DNA of 64,000 nucleotides from Candidatus Lachnoclostridium avicola (lineage in GTDB: Bacteria > Bacillota > Clostridia > Lachnospirales > Lachnospiraceae): assembly GCA_019114465.1 (NCBI GenBank), contig DXFM01000047.1, positions 39,292 to 103,291 on the forward strand, given 5' to 3'. The position numbers were made by a program, and so were the translations under genes. The notes beneath the pieces are model-generated. The model saw only the letters and a list, made by a program, of their open reading frames with translations, was not told the DNA's origin and did not search any database. How positions within the stretch are numbered: the stretch's first letter is position 1; each line of letters starts with the position of its first letter. Positions 19,739-29,322 of this stretch are shown piece after piece.

Positions 19739-22450
19739 ATGGAAAAATTAGTATTAATCGACGGCCACAGCATCCTGAACCGGGCTTTTTACGGGGTGCC
19801 GAATCTCACCAATTCCGAAGGAATCCATACCAATGCAGTGTATGGATTTTTGAATATTATGTTCAAGATCCTGGAGGAAGAGCAGTGCGACCATCTGGCG
19901 GTGGCCTTTGACCGAAAGGAGCCCACCTTCCGCCACAATATGTATTCCGACTATAAAGGGACGAGAAAACCCATGCCGGAGGAGCTGAGAGAGCAGGTGC
20001 CCCTGATGCAGGAGGTGCTGAAAGCCATGGGGATCCCCATTCTGACTCTGGCCGGATATGAGGCAGACGATATTCTGGGAACGGTGGCAAAACGGATGGC
20101 GGGCCAGGGCGTGGAGGTCTCCGTGGTATCCGGGGACCGGGATCTGCTGCAGCTGGCGGATGAGAAAATAAAAATCCGGATTCCGAAAACCAGCCGGGGA
20201 ACCACAGAGGTCCACGATTACTATCCGGAGGATGTGAAGCGGGAGTATCAGGTGACGCCCCAGGAGTTTATCGACGTGAAGGCGCTCATGGGGGACAGCT
20301 CCGACAACATTCCGGGGGTTCCCTCCATCGGGGAGAAGACGGCGACGGCTATTATCGCGGCTTACGGGAGCATTGAAAACGCCTACGCCCACCTGGAGGA
20401 GATCAAGCCGCCCCGGGCGAAGAAGGCTCTGGAAGAACACTACGACATGGCCCAGATGAGCAAGGAGCTGGCAACCATCTGCATCGATGCCCCGGTGGAA
20501 TTCTCCTACGAGGACGCGGAGGTGGGAGATCTCTATACCCCGGAAGCCTATCAGTATATGAAGCGCCTGGAATTTAAGTCCATCCTCACCAGGTTCGGGG
20601 ACGGCGCCAGGGGGGAGGTCTCCGTGGAATCCCGGTTCCGTCTGGTGGAAAATCAAAAGGAGGCGGAGGCCCTGGTCCGGGAGGCGAAGCAGGCGGAGCG
20701 GAGAGGTCTTCAGCTGATTCTGGGGGATGCAAAGGAGCAGGAAGAACAGCTGTCCTTTTTCTCCGGGGCGGACGGCACCCTGGAAGTGGGGAAAAAGGCC
20801 GCCGGGCCGGGAAAAGAGGGGGCTGCTCTGGCTCTCTGCTTCGGACCGGATCAGATTTTCTGTCTGAAGGCAGGCGGAGAAATTTCTTCCCAGTGGCTGG
20901 AAGAGGCGGCGGCGGAACTCTGCCGGTGCGGGGAGACCTGGGTCATGGACCTGAAGGAACAGCTTCCCAGACTGGGGCTGGAGGATGACGCCCCGGTATT
21001 TGACGCCGGAGTGGCCGCCTACCTGTTAAATCCTCTGAAGGACAGCTACGCCTACGATGATCTGGCCAGGGATTACCTGGGGATGACGGTGCCCTCCCGG
21101 GCGGACCTGCTGGGAAAGGCGTCCCTGGCGGAGGCCATCCGCTCAGGGGAGGAGAAGGGAATGGCCTGTGCCTGCTACATGGGCTGCATCGCCTGGAAAG
21201 CGGGCCCGGTCCTGAAGGAACAGCTGAATGAGACAGGGATGCAGGCCCTGTTTGCGGATATTGAAATGCCTCTGATCTACAGTCTGTATCATATGGAAGC
21301 GGAAGGCATCCACGTGGAGCAGAAGGAGCTGAAGGAATACGGGGACCGGCTGAAGGTGCGCATTGAGAAGCTGGAAAAAGAGATTTACGACCAGGTGGGC
21401 GAGGAATTCAACATCAATTCCCCCAAGCAGCTGGGAGAAATTCTGTTTGAGAAAATGAAGCTGAAAGGCGGCAAGAAGACGAAGACGGGATACTCCACGG
21501 CGGCGGATGTGCTGGAGAAGCTGGCTCCGGACTGCCCGGTGGTGCAGATGGTCCTGGACTACCGCCAGCTGACGAAATTAAATTCCACTTACGCGGAGGG
21601 GCTGGCTGCCTACATCGGGCCGGACGGAAGAATTCACGGAAAATTCAATCAGACCATCACCGCCACCGGACGGATCAGCAGCACGGAGCCCAACCTGCAG
21701 AACATTCCCGTCCGCATGGAGCTGGGGCGGGAGATCCGGAAGGTATTTGTGGCGAAGGAGGGCTGCACCTTTGTGGATGCGGACTATTCTCAGATTGAGC
21801 TGAGAATCCTGGCCCACATGTCCGGGGATGAGAGGCTTATCGAGGCATACCGGGAAGCCCAGGATATTCACGCCATCACCGCCTCCCAGGTGTTCCACAT
21901 CCCCCTGGATCAGGTGACTCCCCTTCAGCGGCGCAACGCCAAGGCGGTGAACTTCGGCATCGTGTACGGAATCAGCGCCTTCGGCCTCAGTGAGGGCTTA
22001 AGTATCTCCAGGAAAGAGGCCATGGAATATATTGAGAAATATTTTGAAACTTATCCGGGGGTGAAAAAGTTCCTGGACGGCCTGGTGGAGCAGGCAAAGG
22101 AACAGGGATATGTCACCACCCTGTTTGGAAGACGGAGACCTATTCCAGAGTTGAAATCTCCCAGAACCAGGGCTTTCGGCGAGCGGGTGGCCATGAATTC
22201 CCCCATTCAGGGAACTGCGGCGGACATTATGAAGATCGCCATGGTGGCGGTGGACCGGGAACTGCGGCGGCGGAATATGGAGTCCCGGATCGTGCTTCAG
22301 GTTCACGACGAGCTTCTGGTGGAGGCCAGGGAGAGCGAGGCTGAGGAAGTGGTGCGGATTCTGGAAGACAAGATGAAGCACGCCGCCGATCTGAAGGTAT
22401 CTCTGGAGGTGGAGGCTAAGACCGGCCGCTCCTGGTTTGACGCCAAATAA
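19739..22450 (+). CDS. polA: DNA polymerase I
   Basis: A 903-residue enzyme for gap filling and primer removal. The 5'-nuclease domain (about 1-290) has DADDI-like YEADDILG and GDRDLLQLA. The 3'-5' exonuclease-like domain (about 300-490) lacks the DTET acidic motif, so proofreading is probably absent, as in Bacillus PolI. The polymerase domain carries motif A around D682-Y683 (DYSQIELR), motif B RRNAKAVNFGIVYG and motif C HDE at 856-858. The start has AGGAG upstream. It is followed by coaE after 41 bases. Confidence 0.96.
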   Translation: MEKLVLIDGHSILNRAFYGVPNLTNSEGIHTNAVYGFLNIMFKILEEEQCDHLAVAFDRKEPTFRHNMYSDYKGTRKPMPEELREQVPLMQEVLKAMGIPILTLAGYEADDILGTVAKRMAGQGVEVSVVSGDRDLLQLADEKIKIRIPKTSRGTTEVHDYYPEDVKREYQVTPQEFIDVKALMGDSSDNIPGVPSIGEKTATAIIAAYGSIENAYAHLEEIKPPRAKKALEEHYDMAQMSKELATICIDAPVEFSYEDAEVGDLYTPEAYQYMKRLEFKSILTRFGDGARGEVSVESRFRLVENQKEAEALVREAKQAERRGLQLILGDAKEQEEQLSFFSGADGTLEVGKKAAGPGKEGAALALCFGPDQIFCLKAGGEISSQWLEEAAAELCRCGETWVMDLKEQLPRLGLEDDAPVFDAGVAAYLLNPLKDSYAYDDLARDYLGMTVPSRADLLGKASLAEAIRSGEEKGMACACYMGCIAWKAGPVLKEQLNETGMQALFADIEMPLIYSLYHMEAEGIHVEQKELKEYGDRLKVRIEKLEKEIYDQVGEEFNINSPKQLGEILFEKMKLKGGKKTKTGYSTAADVLEKLAPDCPVVQMVLDYRQLTKLNSTYAEGLAAYIGPDGRIHGKFNQTITATGRISSTEPNLQNIPVRMELGREIRKVFVAKEGCTFVDADYSQIELRILAHMSGDERLIEAYREAQDIHAITASQVFHIPLDQVTPLQRRNAKAVNFGIVYGISAFGLSEGLSISRKEAMEYIEKYFETYPGVKKFLDGLVEQAKEQGYVTTLFGRRRPIPELKSPRTRAFGERVAMNSPIQGTAADIMKIAMVAVDRELRRRNMESRIVLQVHDELLVEARESEAEEVVRILEDKMKHAADLKVSLEVEAKTGRSWFDAK

Positions 22451-22491
22451 GGACCGGAAAAACGGCACCGGCGAAAAAAGGAGGAGAGACT

Positions 22492-23109
22492 GTGGCACAG
22501 GAAAAGACTCCCTATGTGATAGGAGTGACGGGAGGCGTGGGCTCGGGAAAGAGCTGCGTTCTCCAGATCTTAAAGAATGACTGGAACGCCAGGATTTTTC
22601 TGGCGGACAATATTTCCCATGAGCTCATGGAGCCTGGTCAGGATGGTTTCCGGCAGGTGACGAAGGCTCTGGGAACGGGCATCCTGGCTCTGGACGGAAC
22701 CATAGACCGAAAGGCCATGGCAGCCAGAATTTTTTCCGACGCCGCGGCCAGGGAGACGGTAAACGGCATCATCCATCCCATGGTCTGGGAAGAGGTGAGG
22801 CGGCGGCTTCGGAGAGCGGGGGAGGAGGGCGCTTCCCTGGCGGTGGTGGAAGCCGCCCTGCCCGGAGAAAAAATCCATGACATTTACGATGAAATGTGGT
22901 ATGTTTATACTTCAAGAGAGAACCGGATCCGCCGCCTGATGGAAGGGCGGGGCTACACCAGGGAAAAATGCGAGAGCATTATGGCGAGCCAGCTTTCCGA
23001 TGAGGCGTTCCGCAGGCTGTGCGATTTTGAAATTGACAACAACGGCAGCCTGGAGGAAGTAAAGGAGCAGATCCGGAGCAGATTAGAGAACAGAGGTTTT
23101 ACGACATGA
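22492..23109 (+). CDS. coaE: Dephospho-CoA kinase
   Basis: A 205-residue P-loop kinase, GVTGGVGSGKSCV (about 11-23), for the last step of CoA synthesis. The LID/CoA-domain features around MVWEEV and the R-rich LMEGRGYTREKCESIMASQ are typical. It starts with GTG at 22492 behind GGAGGAGAG. Its stop overlaps the start of the next gene by 4 bases (ATGA). Confidence 0.93.
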   Translation: MAQEKTPYVIGVTGGVGSGKSCVLQILKNDWNARIFLADNISHELMEPGQDGFRQVTKALGTGILALDGTIDRKAMAARIFSDAAARETVNGIIHPMVWEEVRRRLRRAGEEGASLAVVEAALPGEKIHDIYDEMWYVYTSRENRIRRLMEGRGYTREKCESIMASQLSDEAFRRLCDFEIDNNGSLEEVKEQIRSRLENRGFTT

Positions 23110-23903
23110 GATTTGTGAGCATAGCCAGCGGGAGCAGCGGCAACTGCATCTATGTGGGAACGGATGAAGCCAATATCCTGGTGGATGCCGGGATCAGCAA
23201 TAAACGGATTGAACAGGGATTAAATGAGATCGGAATCAAGGGCAGCGAGCTGACGGGAATTGTGATCACCCATGAGCATTCCGACCATGTGCGCGGGCTG
23301 GGAGTTTTGGCCAGAAAGCACGGGGTCCCCATTTACGGCACGAAGGAGACTCTGGAGGAGATTCAGTCCATGAGCGCTCTGGGGAAAATGCCGGCGGAGC
23401 TGTTTCACCCCATTCTGCCGGAGGTGGAGTTTTCCATCGGGGATATGAAACTGCTGCCCTTTTCCATTGACCACGACGCAGCCAACCCGGTGGCCTACCG
23501 CATTTCCCAGGGCAGGAAGCAGGTGGCGGTGGCCACGGACATGGGCCACTACGATCAGCATATCATTGACCATCTCCAGGGGCTGGATGCCCTGCTGCTG
23601 GAGTCCAACCACGATGTGCGGATGCTGGAGACGGGGCCCTATCCCTATTATCTGAAGCAGCGGATCATGGGGGATCACGGCCATCTGTCCAACGAGACGG
23701 CGGGACAGCTGTTAAACTGCATTCTGCACGACCACTTGAAGGCCGTTCTGCTGGGGCACCTGAGCAAGGAGAACAATTATCCGGAGCTGGCTCTGGAGAG
23801 CGTCCGCTGCGAGATCACCCAGGGAGACACTCCCTACAAGGGGACAGATTTCTGTATAGAGGTGGCCGGCCGGGATTCCATGTCGGAGATCATCACCCTG
23901 TGA
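23106..23903 (+). CDS. MBL-fold metallohydrolase, YycJ/WalJ type
   Basis: A 265-residue metallo-beta-lactamase-fold protein. The metal motif HEHSDH occurs at about 56-61, an Asp ligand in VATDMGH, and further His in LLGHLSKENN. The N-terminus SIASGSSGNCIYV is characteristic of YycJ-like proteins. YycJ homologues are putative 5'-3' DNA exonucleases involved in repair or replication. That is family knowledge and is consistent with the linkage to polA. Translation is coupled to coaE through an ATGA overlap. Confidence 0.82.
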   Translation: MRFVSIASGSSGNCIYVGTDEANILVDAGISNKRIEQGLNEIGIKGSELTGIVITHEHSDHVRGLGVLARKHGVPIYGTKETLEEIQSMSALGKMPAELFHPILPEVEFSIGDMKLLPFSIDHDAANPVAYRISQGRKQVAVATDMGHYDQHIIDHLQGLDALLLESNHDVRMLETGPYPYYLKQRIMGDHGHLSNETAGQLLNCILHDHLKAVLLGHLSKENNYPELALESVRCEITQGDTPYKGTDFCIEVAGRDSMSEIITL

Positions 23904-23938
23904 GACCAATCTTTACATATAAAAAGGAGAAAAAAACT

Positions 23939-24211
23939 ATGAGCAAGGCAATCATCACTGTAGTGGGCAAGGATACTGTGGGAATCATCGCAAAGGTCTG
24001 CACCTTCCTGGCGGACAACCATGTGAACATCCTGGATATTTCCCAGACCATCGTGCAGGGATATTTCAACATGATGATGATCGTGGACATCACGGAAGTG
24101 GAAGACCGTTTCGGAGCCATGGTGGAGGAGATTGAGAAACTGGGAGATTCCATCGGCGTGAAGATCAAATGCCAGAAGGAAGAGATCTTTACCAGCATGC
24201 ACAGAATCTGA
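23939..24211 (+). CDS. ACT-domain protein (UPF0237), partner of the PFL-family protein
   Basis: A 90-residue single ACT domain: AIITVVGKDTVGIIAKV, then VNILDISQTIVQGYFNM. ACT domains bind amino acids or similar small ligands. ATG 23939 follows aaaaaggag; earlier in-frame codons belong to the previous gene's tail region. It is invariably paired with the UPF0210 protein encoded 26 bases downstream, so it probably senses a ligand for it. The pathway is unknown. Confidence 0.83.
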   Translation: MSKAIITVVGKDTVGIIAKVCTFLADNHVNILDISQTIVQGYFNMMMIVDITEVEDRFGAMVEEIEKLGDSIGVKIKCQKEEIFTSMHRI

Positions 24212-24237
24212 TCACGGGAAAAGGACGGTAAACGGCT

Positions 24238-25602
24238 ATGTTGAATATGTTTGAGGTAATCGAGACCAACAATATGATCGAGCAGGAGAAGCTGGATGTG
24301 AGAACCATCACCCTGGGCATCAGCCTGCTGGACTGCTGCAGCAGCGATCTGGACGAGGTCAATGATAAGATTTACAGGAAAATCACGTCCCTGGCAAAGA
24401 ATCTGGTCTCCACTGGAGAGGAAATTGAGCGGGAGTTTGGCATTCCCATTGTCAATAAGCGGATTTCTGTCACTCCCATCTCCCTGGTGGGAGGAGCGGC
24501 CTGCAGAACGCCGGAGGATTTTGTCACCATCGCAAAGACCCTGGACCGGGCAGCCAAAGAGGTGGGCGTCAACTTTCTGGGAGGATATTCTGCCCTGGTG
24601 AGCAAGGGCATGACGAAGGCGGATGAAAACCTGATCCGCTCCATTCCCCAGGCTCTGGCCTGCACGGAGCGGGTGTGCAGCTCCGTCAACGTGGGATCCA
24701 CCAAGACCGGCATTAATATGGACGCGGTCAGCCTCATGGGCGAGATGGTGAAGGCTACGGCGGAGGCCACGAAGGAGCAGGATTCCTTAGGCTGCGCCAA
24801 GCTGGTGGTGTTCTGCAATGCCCCGGACGACAATCCCTTTATGGCGGGAGCCTTCCACGGGGTGACGGAGGCGGACGCCGTCATCAACGTGGGCGTCAGC
24901 GGTCCGGGAGTGGTGAAAGTAGCTCTGGAGAAGGCCAGAGGAGAGAACTTTGAGGTGCTCTGCGAGACCATTAAAAAGACGGCGTTCAAGATCACGAGAG
25001 TGGGCCAGCTGGTGGCCCAGGAAGCTTCCAAGCGTCTGGGCGTGCCCTTCGGCATCATCGACCTGTCCCTGGCACCCACCCCGGCGGTGGGGGACAGCGT
25101 GGCAGAGATCCTGGAGGAGATCGGTCTGGAGCGGGTGGGAGCACCCGGAACCACGGCGGCTCTTGCCATGCTGAACGATCAGGTGAAAAAAGGCGGCGTC
25201 ATGGCATCCTCCTATGTGGGCGGATTAAGCGGCGCTTTCATTCCGGTGAGCGAGGATCAGGGCATGATCGACGCTGTCAGTCTGGGAGCTCTCACCATCG
25301 AGAAGCTGGAAGCCATGACCTGCGTCTGCTCCGTGGGCCTGGATATGATCGCCGTTCCGGGGGACACCCCGGCTACCACCATCGCCGGAGTGATCGCTGA
25401 TGAGGCGGCTATCGGTATGGTGAACCAGAAGACCACGGCGGTGCGGATCATTCCGGTGATCGGAAAGGGCGTGGGGGACACGGTGGAGTTCGGCGGCCTT
25501 TTAGGCTACGCCCCGGTGATGCCGGTGAACACCTACTCCTGCGAGAAGTTTGTGACCAGAGGCGGACGGATCCCGGCACCCATTCACAGCTTTAAGAATT
25601 AA
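24238..25602 (+). CDS. PFL-family protein UPF0210 (DUF711)
   Basis: A 454-residue protein matching UPF0210 over its length, with blocks such as [46 protein letters not shown] and [12 protein letters not shown]. The fold is related to glycyl-radical (PFL-like) barrels, but no glycyl-radical loop (RVxGY) is present, so radical chemistry is not expected. The biochemical role is not known. It is translated with the ACT partner and followed by a terminator. Confidence 0.85.
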   Translation: MLNMFEVIETNNMIEQEKLDVRTITLGISLLDCCSSDLDEVNDKIYRKITSLAKNLVSTGEEIEREFGIPIVNKRISVTPISLVGGAACRTPEDFVTIAKTLDRAAKEVGVNFLGGYSALVSKGMTKADENLIRSIPQALACTERVCSSVNVGSTKTGINMDAVSLMGEMVKATAEATKEQDSLGCAKLVVFCNAPDDNPFMAGAFHGVTEADAVINVGVSGPGVVKVALEKARGENFEVLCETIKKTAFKITRVGQLVAQEASKRLGVPFGIIDLSLAPTPAVGDSVAEILEEIGLERVGAPGTTAALAMLNDQVKKGGVMASSYVGGLSGAFIPVSEDQGMIDAVSLGALTIEKLEAMTCVCSVGLDMIAVPGDTPATTIAGVIADEAAIGMVNQKTTAVRIIPVIGKGVGDTVEFGGLLGYAPVMPVNTYSCEKFVTRGGRIPAPIHSFKN

Positions 25603-25609
25603 ATATCAG

Positions 25610-25671
25610 CTCCGGACCAGTCTTTTGTCTCGCCGGGAACTCGGCTGGGGAGACGGGCCCGGAGTTTTTTT
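25610..25671 (+). terminator. Terminator after the ACT-PFL pair
   Basis: A branched hairpin. The outer stem CTCCGG (25610-25615) with CCGGAG (25659-25664) has an inner GTCTC/GAGAC helix. Seven T follow. Confidence 0.75.
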
Positions 25672-25700
25672 ATAAACTGGCCATATTCAGGAGGAGGAAA

Positions 25701-26327
25701 ATGAAACTGTATCTGATCCGCCACGGGCGGCAAAACAGCAGACGGTGCAACGTGAACGTGCCTTTGGATGAGGCGGGGAGGCGGCAGGCAGAGCTTGCCG
25801 GGGCCAGGCTGAAGGAATACGGTGCGGAAAAGATTTTTGCCAGCGATCTTCTGCGGGCGGAGGAGACGGCGGAGATCATCCGCAGTTTTCTCCCGGTTCC
25901 CGTGGAGATCCGCCGGGAGATCCGGGAGATCTCTTTCGGGGAGATGGAAGGCCTGACGGATGAGGAGATCCATGAGAAATTTGAGGCGTTCCAGAAAGAG
26001 TTTAGGAAGATGGAGCGGGATCTGCCCTATCCCGGCGGGGAGTGCGCCGGAGATGTGATCCGGCGGGCCCTTCCGGTGTTTCAGGAAATTTTTCACAGCG
26101 GACTTTCCCGGGCGGTCATGGTCACCCACGGCGGAGTGATCCGGTGTATGACGGCTTACTATCTGGGAATGGACCCGGCCCGGTGGCGGGTTCTGGGGAA
26201 AAATCTGGAGAACTGCAGCATTACGGAGCTGGCGTATGAGGAGAAGACGGGAAAGGTGACGGTGGAGCGGTTCAACGACTACGCCCATCTGGAGGCATTC
26301 CCGGAGCTTTTGAGAAAAAACTGGTGA
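25701..26327 (+). CDS. Histidine phosphatase (phosphoglycerate mutase-like)
   Basis: A 208-residue protein of the histidine phosphatase superfamily. The catalytic motif LIRHGRQ is at about 5-11, with the phospho-histidine at position 8. The second Arg lies in ASDLLRAEETAEII, and the conserved late His in VTHGGVIR. Members dephosphorylate small metabolites; the substrate is not evident (candidates include phosphosugars, as for CobC/PhoE-like enzymes). It heads a run of six closely packed genes to 29269. Confidence 0.85.
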   Translation: MKLYLIRHGRQNSRRCNVNVPLDEAGRRQAELAGARLKEYGAEKIFASDLLRAEETAEIIRSFLPVPVEIRREIREISFGEMEGLTDEEIHEKFEAFQKEFRKMERDLPYPGGECAGDVIRRALPVFQEIFHSGLSRAVMVTHGGVIRCMTAYYLGMDPARWRVLGKNLENCSITELAYEEKTGKVTVERFNDYAHLEAFPELLRKNW

Positions 26328-26337
26328 GGAGAGAGCG

Positions 26338-27525
26338 ATGGAAGAGCGTGACAGAGCGGCCCTTGCGGGGGCGCTGGAGGAATTTTTAAACGAGAGGATG
26401 GAGCGGCTGATCTTAAGCGGACCGGCGGAGAAAAACGGTCTGCAGAAGGTGAGGATCCATCCGGTAATGCTTCGGGGAGAGCTGGCGTTCCAGGCGGAGG
26501 AGCAGCGGGGAACCCAGGCTTTTCACCGGAATATGGACAGAGACCGGGCGGCGGCCTATGTGACGGAGATGCTGGACGGGATTATGAGGCAGATGGAGCT
26601 TTCCTCCGCCTCCGGCACCGTCCATGCTCTGGTGAGCAAAAAGGGAAAGGTGACGGTGAAAGTAAAGCGGAAGATGGCGGCGGCAGCGCCGGCGGCGCCG
26701 GCGGTTCTCGCCCACAACCGGAAAAAGCGGTATGTGCTGGAGGAGGGGCGCCCGGTTCCCTTCCTGGTGGATCTGGGAGTGATGACCAAAGAGGGACAGG
26801 TGGTCCGCTCCCGGTACGACAAGTTCCGCCAGATCAACCGGTTCCTGGAGTTTATTGAAGATATTCTGCCCAGGCTGGACCGGAACCGGGAGAACGTGAT
26901 TATCGACTTTGGCTGCGGCAAATCCTACCTCACCTTCGCCATGTACTACTATTTGAAGGAGCTGAAGGGGTATTCCGTGCGGATCATCGGCCTGGATCTG
27001 AAAAAGGATGTGATCGCCCGGTGCAACCTGCTGGCGGAACGGTACGGTTTTGACCATCTCCGCTTTTATCACGGAGATATCGCCTCCTATGAGGGGGTGG
27101 ACCGGGTCGATATGGTAGTGACTCTTCACGCCTGCGATACGGCCACGGACTACGCCCTTTACAAGGCGGTGAAATGGGGCGCCAAGGTGATTCTGTCCGT
27201 TCCCTGCTGCCAGCATGAGTTAAACGGACAGATGAAAAATGAGCTGCTGGCCCCGCTGTTTTCCTACGGAATCATCAAAGAGCGGACTGCGGCCCTGTTT
27301 ACCGACGCCATCCGGGCCCAGATTTTGGAAGGCCAGGGCTACCGGACCCAGCTGCTGGAGTTCATCGACATGGAGCACACCCCGAAGAACATTCTGATCC
27401 GGGCAGTGCGGCAGGGGGAGAAAAAAGATAATGGGGAGGAGTTAAAGGCCGTTCTGGACTTCCTTCACGGAGATCTCACTCTGTACCGGCTGTTTCAGGA
27501 ACATGCCGGTGAAGGAGAGGCGTAA
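26338..27525 (+). CDS. Class I SAM-dependent methyltransferase
   Basis: A 395-residue protein. The Rossmann motif I is VIIDFGCGKSYLTFAMYYYL (about 187-206), followed by IIGLDLKKDVIARC and HGDIA. An N-terminal accessory domain (about 1-170) ends in a KKRYVLEEG segment. CPCC-like SVPCCQHELN (about 288-297) is also seen in the GstC-like/METTL25-like group. The target, RNA, protein or small molecule, cannot be read. The stop TAA shares its last base with the ATG of the next gene. Confidence 0.78.
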   Translation: MEERDRAALAGALEEFLNERMERLILSGPAEKNGLQKVRIHPVMLRGELAFQAEEQRGTQAFHRNMDRDRAAAYVTEMLDGIMRQMELSSASGTVHALVSKKGKVTVKVKRKMAAAAPAAPAVLAHNRKKRYVLEEGRPVPFLVDLGVMTKEGQVVRSRYDKFRQINRFLEFIEDILPRLDRNRENVIIDFGCGKSYLTFAMYYYLKELKGYSVRIIGLDLKKDVIARCNLLAERYGFDHLRFYHGDIASYEGVDRVDMVVTLHACDTATDYALYKAVKWGAKVILSVPCCQHELNGQMKNELLAPLFSYGIIKERTAALFTDAIRAQILEGQGYRTQLLEFIDMEHTPKNILIRAVRQGEKKDNGEELKAVLDFLHGDLTLYRLFQEHAGEGEA

Positions 27526-27998
27526 TGGGTGGAGAAGGCCAGTGGGTGATCGGAGAGGTCTCCGAAAACCGGAAGGAGTATCTGGATCTTCTGCTGCTGG
27601 CAGACGAACAGGAGAATATGATCGACCGCTACCTGGACCGGGGCTGGATGTATGTGATGAAGGACCGTTCCGGGGACGGACCGGCAGCGGCGGTCTGTGT
27701 GGTCACGGACGAGGGGAAAGGGGTTCTGGAGATTAAGAATCTGGCGGTGAGACGGGAGCTGCAGGGCAGAGGGCTGGGCCGCCGGATGGTGGAGTTTGCG
27801 GCGGACCGGTTCCGGGGACGCTTTCAGATTCTGCAGGTGGGAACAGGGGACAGCCCTCTGACCCTGCCCTTTTATAAAGCCTGCGGCTTTGCCCCGTCCC
27901 ATGTGGTAAAGAATTTTTTTACAGATCATTACGACCATCCCATATGGGAGGGCGGAGTGCTGCTGCGGGATATGGTGTACCTGCGGAGAGAGCTTTGA
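27525..27998 (+). CDS. GNAT-family N-acetyltransferase
   Basis: A 157-residue acetyltransferase. The acetyl-CoA motif A is visible as IKNLAVRRELQGRGLGRRMVEFA (Q/R-X-X-G-X-G/A at about 85-90). A late FYKACGFAPS block marks motif B. Substrate unknown. It overlaps the methyltransferase stop by one base (TAATG), indicating coupled translation. Confidence 0.82.
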   Translation: MGGEGQWVIGEVSENRKEYLDLLLLADEQENMIDRYLDRGWMYVMKDRSGDGPAAAVCVVTDEGKGVLEIKNLAVRRELQGRGLGRRMVEFAADRFRGRFQILQVGTGDSPLTLPFYKACGFAPSHVVKNFFTDHYDHPIWEGGVLLRDMVYLRREL

Positions 27999-28020
27999 AA
28001 TACGGAGGTAGAAGACAGAA

Positions 28021-28533
28021 ATGAAAAGGGTCATGGTCATCGGCTGTCCTGGGGCGGGAAAGAGTACGTTTTCCAGGAAGCTGCAGGAGAAAACCGGTCT
28101 GCCTCTTTATTATCTGGATATGATCTGGCATCGGCCGGACCGAACCAATGTGAGCAGGGAGGAATTTGACGAAAGGCTGGGAGAGATCACAAGAAGAGAC
28201 CAGTGGATTCTGGACGGCAATTACCTGCGGACCATGAAAGTCCGCCTAGAAGCCAGCGACACCGTCTTCCTGCTGGATTATCCCCTGGAGGTGTGTCTGG
28301 AAGGGGCTATTTCCCGCATCGGGAAAAGGCGGGGGGATCTGCCCTGGGTGGAAACGGAGTTGGATCCGGAATTCCGTCAGTGGATCCTGGATTTTCAGAA
28401 AGATCAGATGCCGGAGATCCGTCGGCTGCTGGAACAGTACGGTGTTGGCAGAGAAGTGAACGTGTTCTGCTCCAGAGAAGAAGGAGAAATGTATTTGAGA
28501 CAATGGAAGGCGAAAGAAAGGAAAAACATATGA
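28021..28533 (+). CDS. Adenylate-kinase-like P-loop NTPase (topology-modulation/FlaR-like)
   Basis: A 170-residue small P-loop protein, VMVIGCPGAGKSTFSRKL (Walker A GCPGAGKS, residues 8-15). Its layout, LYYLDMIWHRPD followed by WILDGNYLRTM and FLLDYPLEVCL, is common in proteins annotated as DNA topology modulation protein or FlaR-like. It is probably a small-molecule kinase; substrate unknown. It overlaps the next gene through ATGA. Confidence 0.75.
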   Translation: MKRVMVIGCPGAGKSTFSRKLQEKTGLPLYYLDMIWHRPDRTNVSREEFDERLGEITRRDQWILDGNYLRTMKVRLEASDTVFLLDYPLEVCLEGAISRIGKRRGDLPWVETELDPEFRQWILDFQKDQMPEIRRLLEQYGVGREVNVFCSREEGEMYLRQWKAKERKNI

Positions 28534-28835
28534 AATTTGCATTTTTAATTATGGGGGATTATGATTCTGTGAAGGACCAGGCGTCCATTCACGGGGAGAG
28601 CGCCAGGATCATCGGCGTATCCAGTATCCAGGGTGCCTGTGAGGCGGCTGAAAAACTGTGCCGGGAGGGAATCGGCTGCATTGAGCTGTGCGGCGCCTTC
28701 GGGCCGGACGGGGCAAGGCAGGTGATCGAGGCCACGGGAAACCGGATTCCGGTGGGATATGTCACCCATCTGCCGGAACAGGATGATATCTACCGGGCGG
28801 CTTTTCCGGCAGACAAAAAGGAAGAGCGGGAATGA
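28530..28835 (+). CDS. DUF6506-family small protein
   Basis: A 101-residue soluble protein starting MKFAFLIMGDYDS, with the conserved IIGVSSIQGACEAAEKL, CIELCGAFGPDGARQ and VGYVTHLPEQDD blocks of DUF6506. The family has no established function. ATG 28530 overlaps the preceding stop (ATGA), and its own stop overlaps the next start likewise. This places it inside a tightly coupled enzyme run. Confidence 0.75.
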   Translation: MKFAFLIMGDYDSVKDQASIHGESARIIGVSSIQGACEAAEKLCREGIGCIELCGAFGPDGARQVIEATGNRIPVGYVTHLPEQDDIYRAAFPADKKEERE

Positions 28836-29269
28836 TCCGGAGAATGGAACCGGCGGACACAGAACGGGTCAGCGAGATCTGGCTGGAGGCCAACCGGGAG
28901 GCCCACGGCTTTATCCCGGCATCCTACTGGGAGGAGAATTTTCAGATGGTAAAGGAGATGCTTCCCCTGGCGGAGGTATACGTCTGGGAGGACACCGGCG
29001 GAATTCAGGGCTTTGTGGGACTGAACGGAGATTATATCGAGGGAATTTTTGTGAGTGGTTCCCGGCGGTCAGCCGGCATCGGCCGTCAGCTGGTGGATCA
29101 CTGCAAAGAGATCCGAAGCAGCCTGAGGCTGAAAGTATATGAAAAGAACCGCAGGGCAGCGGCTTTCTACCTGCGGGAAGGATTTCAGATTACGGCGGAA
29201 GGCGTGGATGAGGACACCGGGGAAACAGAATATGAGATGGGATGGAGGGCTGCGGCAGCTGCCAGGTGA
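28832..29269 (+). CDS. GNAT-family N-acetyltransferase (YjaB-like)
   Basis: A 145-residue acetyltransferase with motif A in YIEGIFVSGSRRSAGIGRQL and motif B in LKVYEKNRRAAAFYLREGFQ. The start MIRRMEPADTERVSEIWLEAN is typical of the YjaB/YesJ group. Substrate unknown. It is the last gene of the coupled run that starts at 25701; the pheST leader follows after 18 bases. Confidence 0.82.
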   Translation: MIRRMEPADTERVSEIWLEANREAHGFIPASYWEENFQMVKEMLPLAEVYVWEDTGGIQGFVGLNGDYIEGIFVSGSRRSAGIGRQLVDHCKEIRSSLRLKVYEKNRRAAAFYLREGFQITAEGVDEDTGETEYEMGWRAAAAAR

Positions 29270-29287
29270 CAAAAATTGATTAAGTAC

Positions 29288-29316
29288 TTGACTTTTTCCT
29301 GCCGGATGGATACAAT
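29288..29316 (+). promoter_or_regulatory. Promoter of the T-box/pheST transcript
   Basis: TTGACT (29288-29293), 17-bp spacer, TACAAT (29311-29316), just downstream of the acetyltransferase stop. Confidence 0.85.
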
Positions 29317-29322
29317 AGAACA

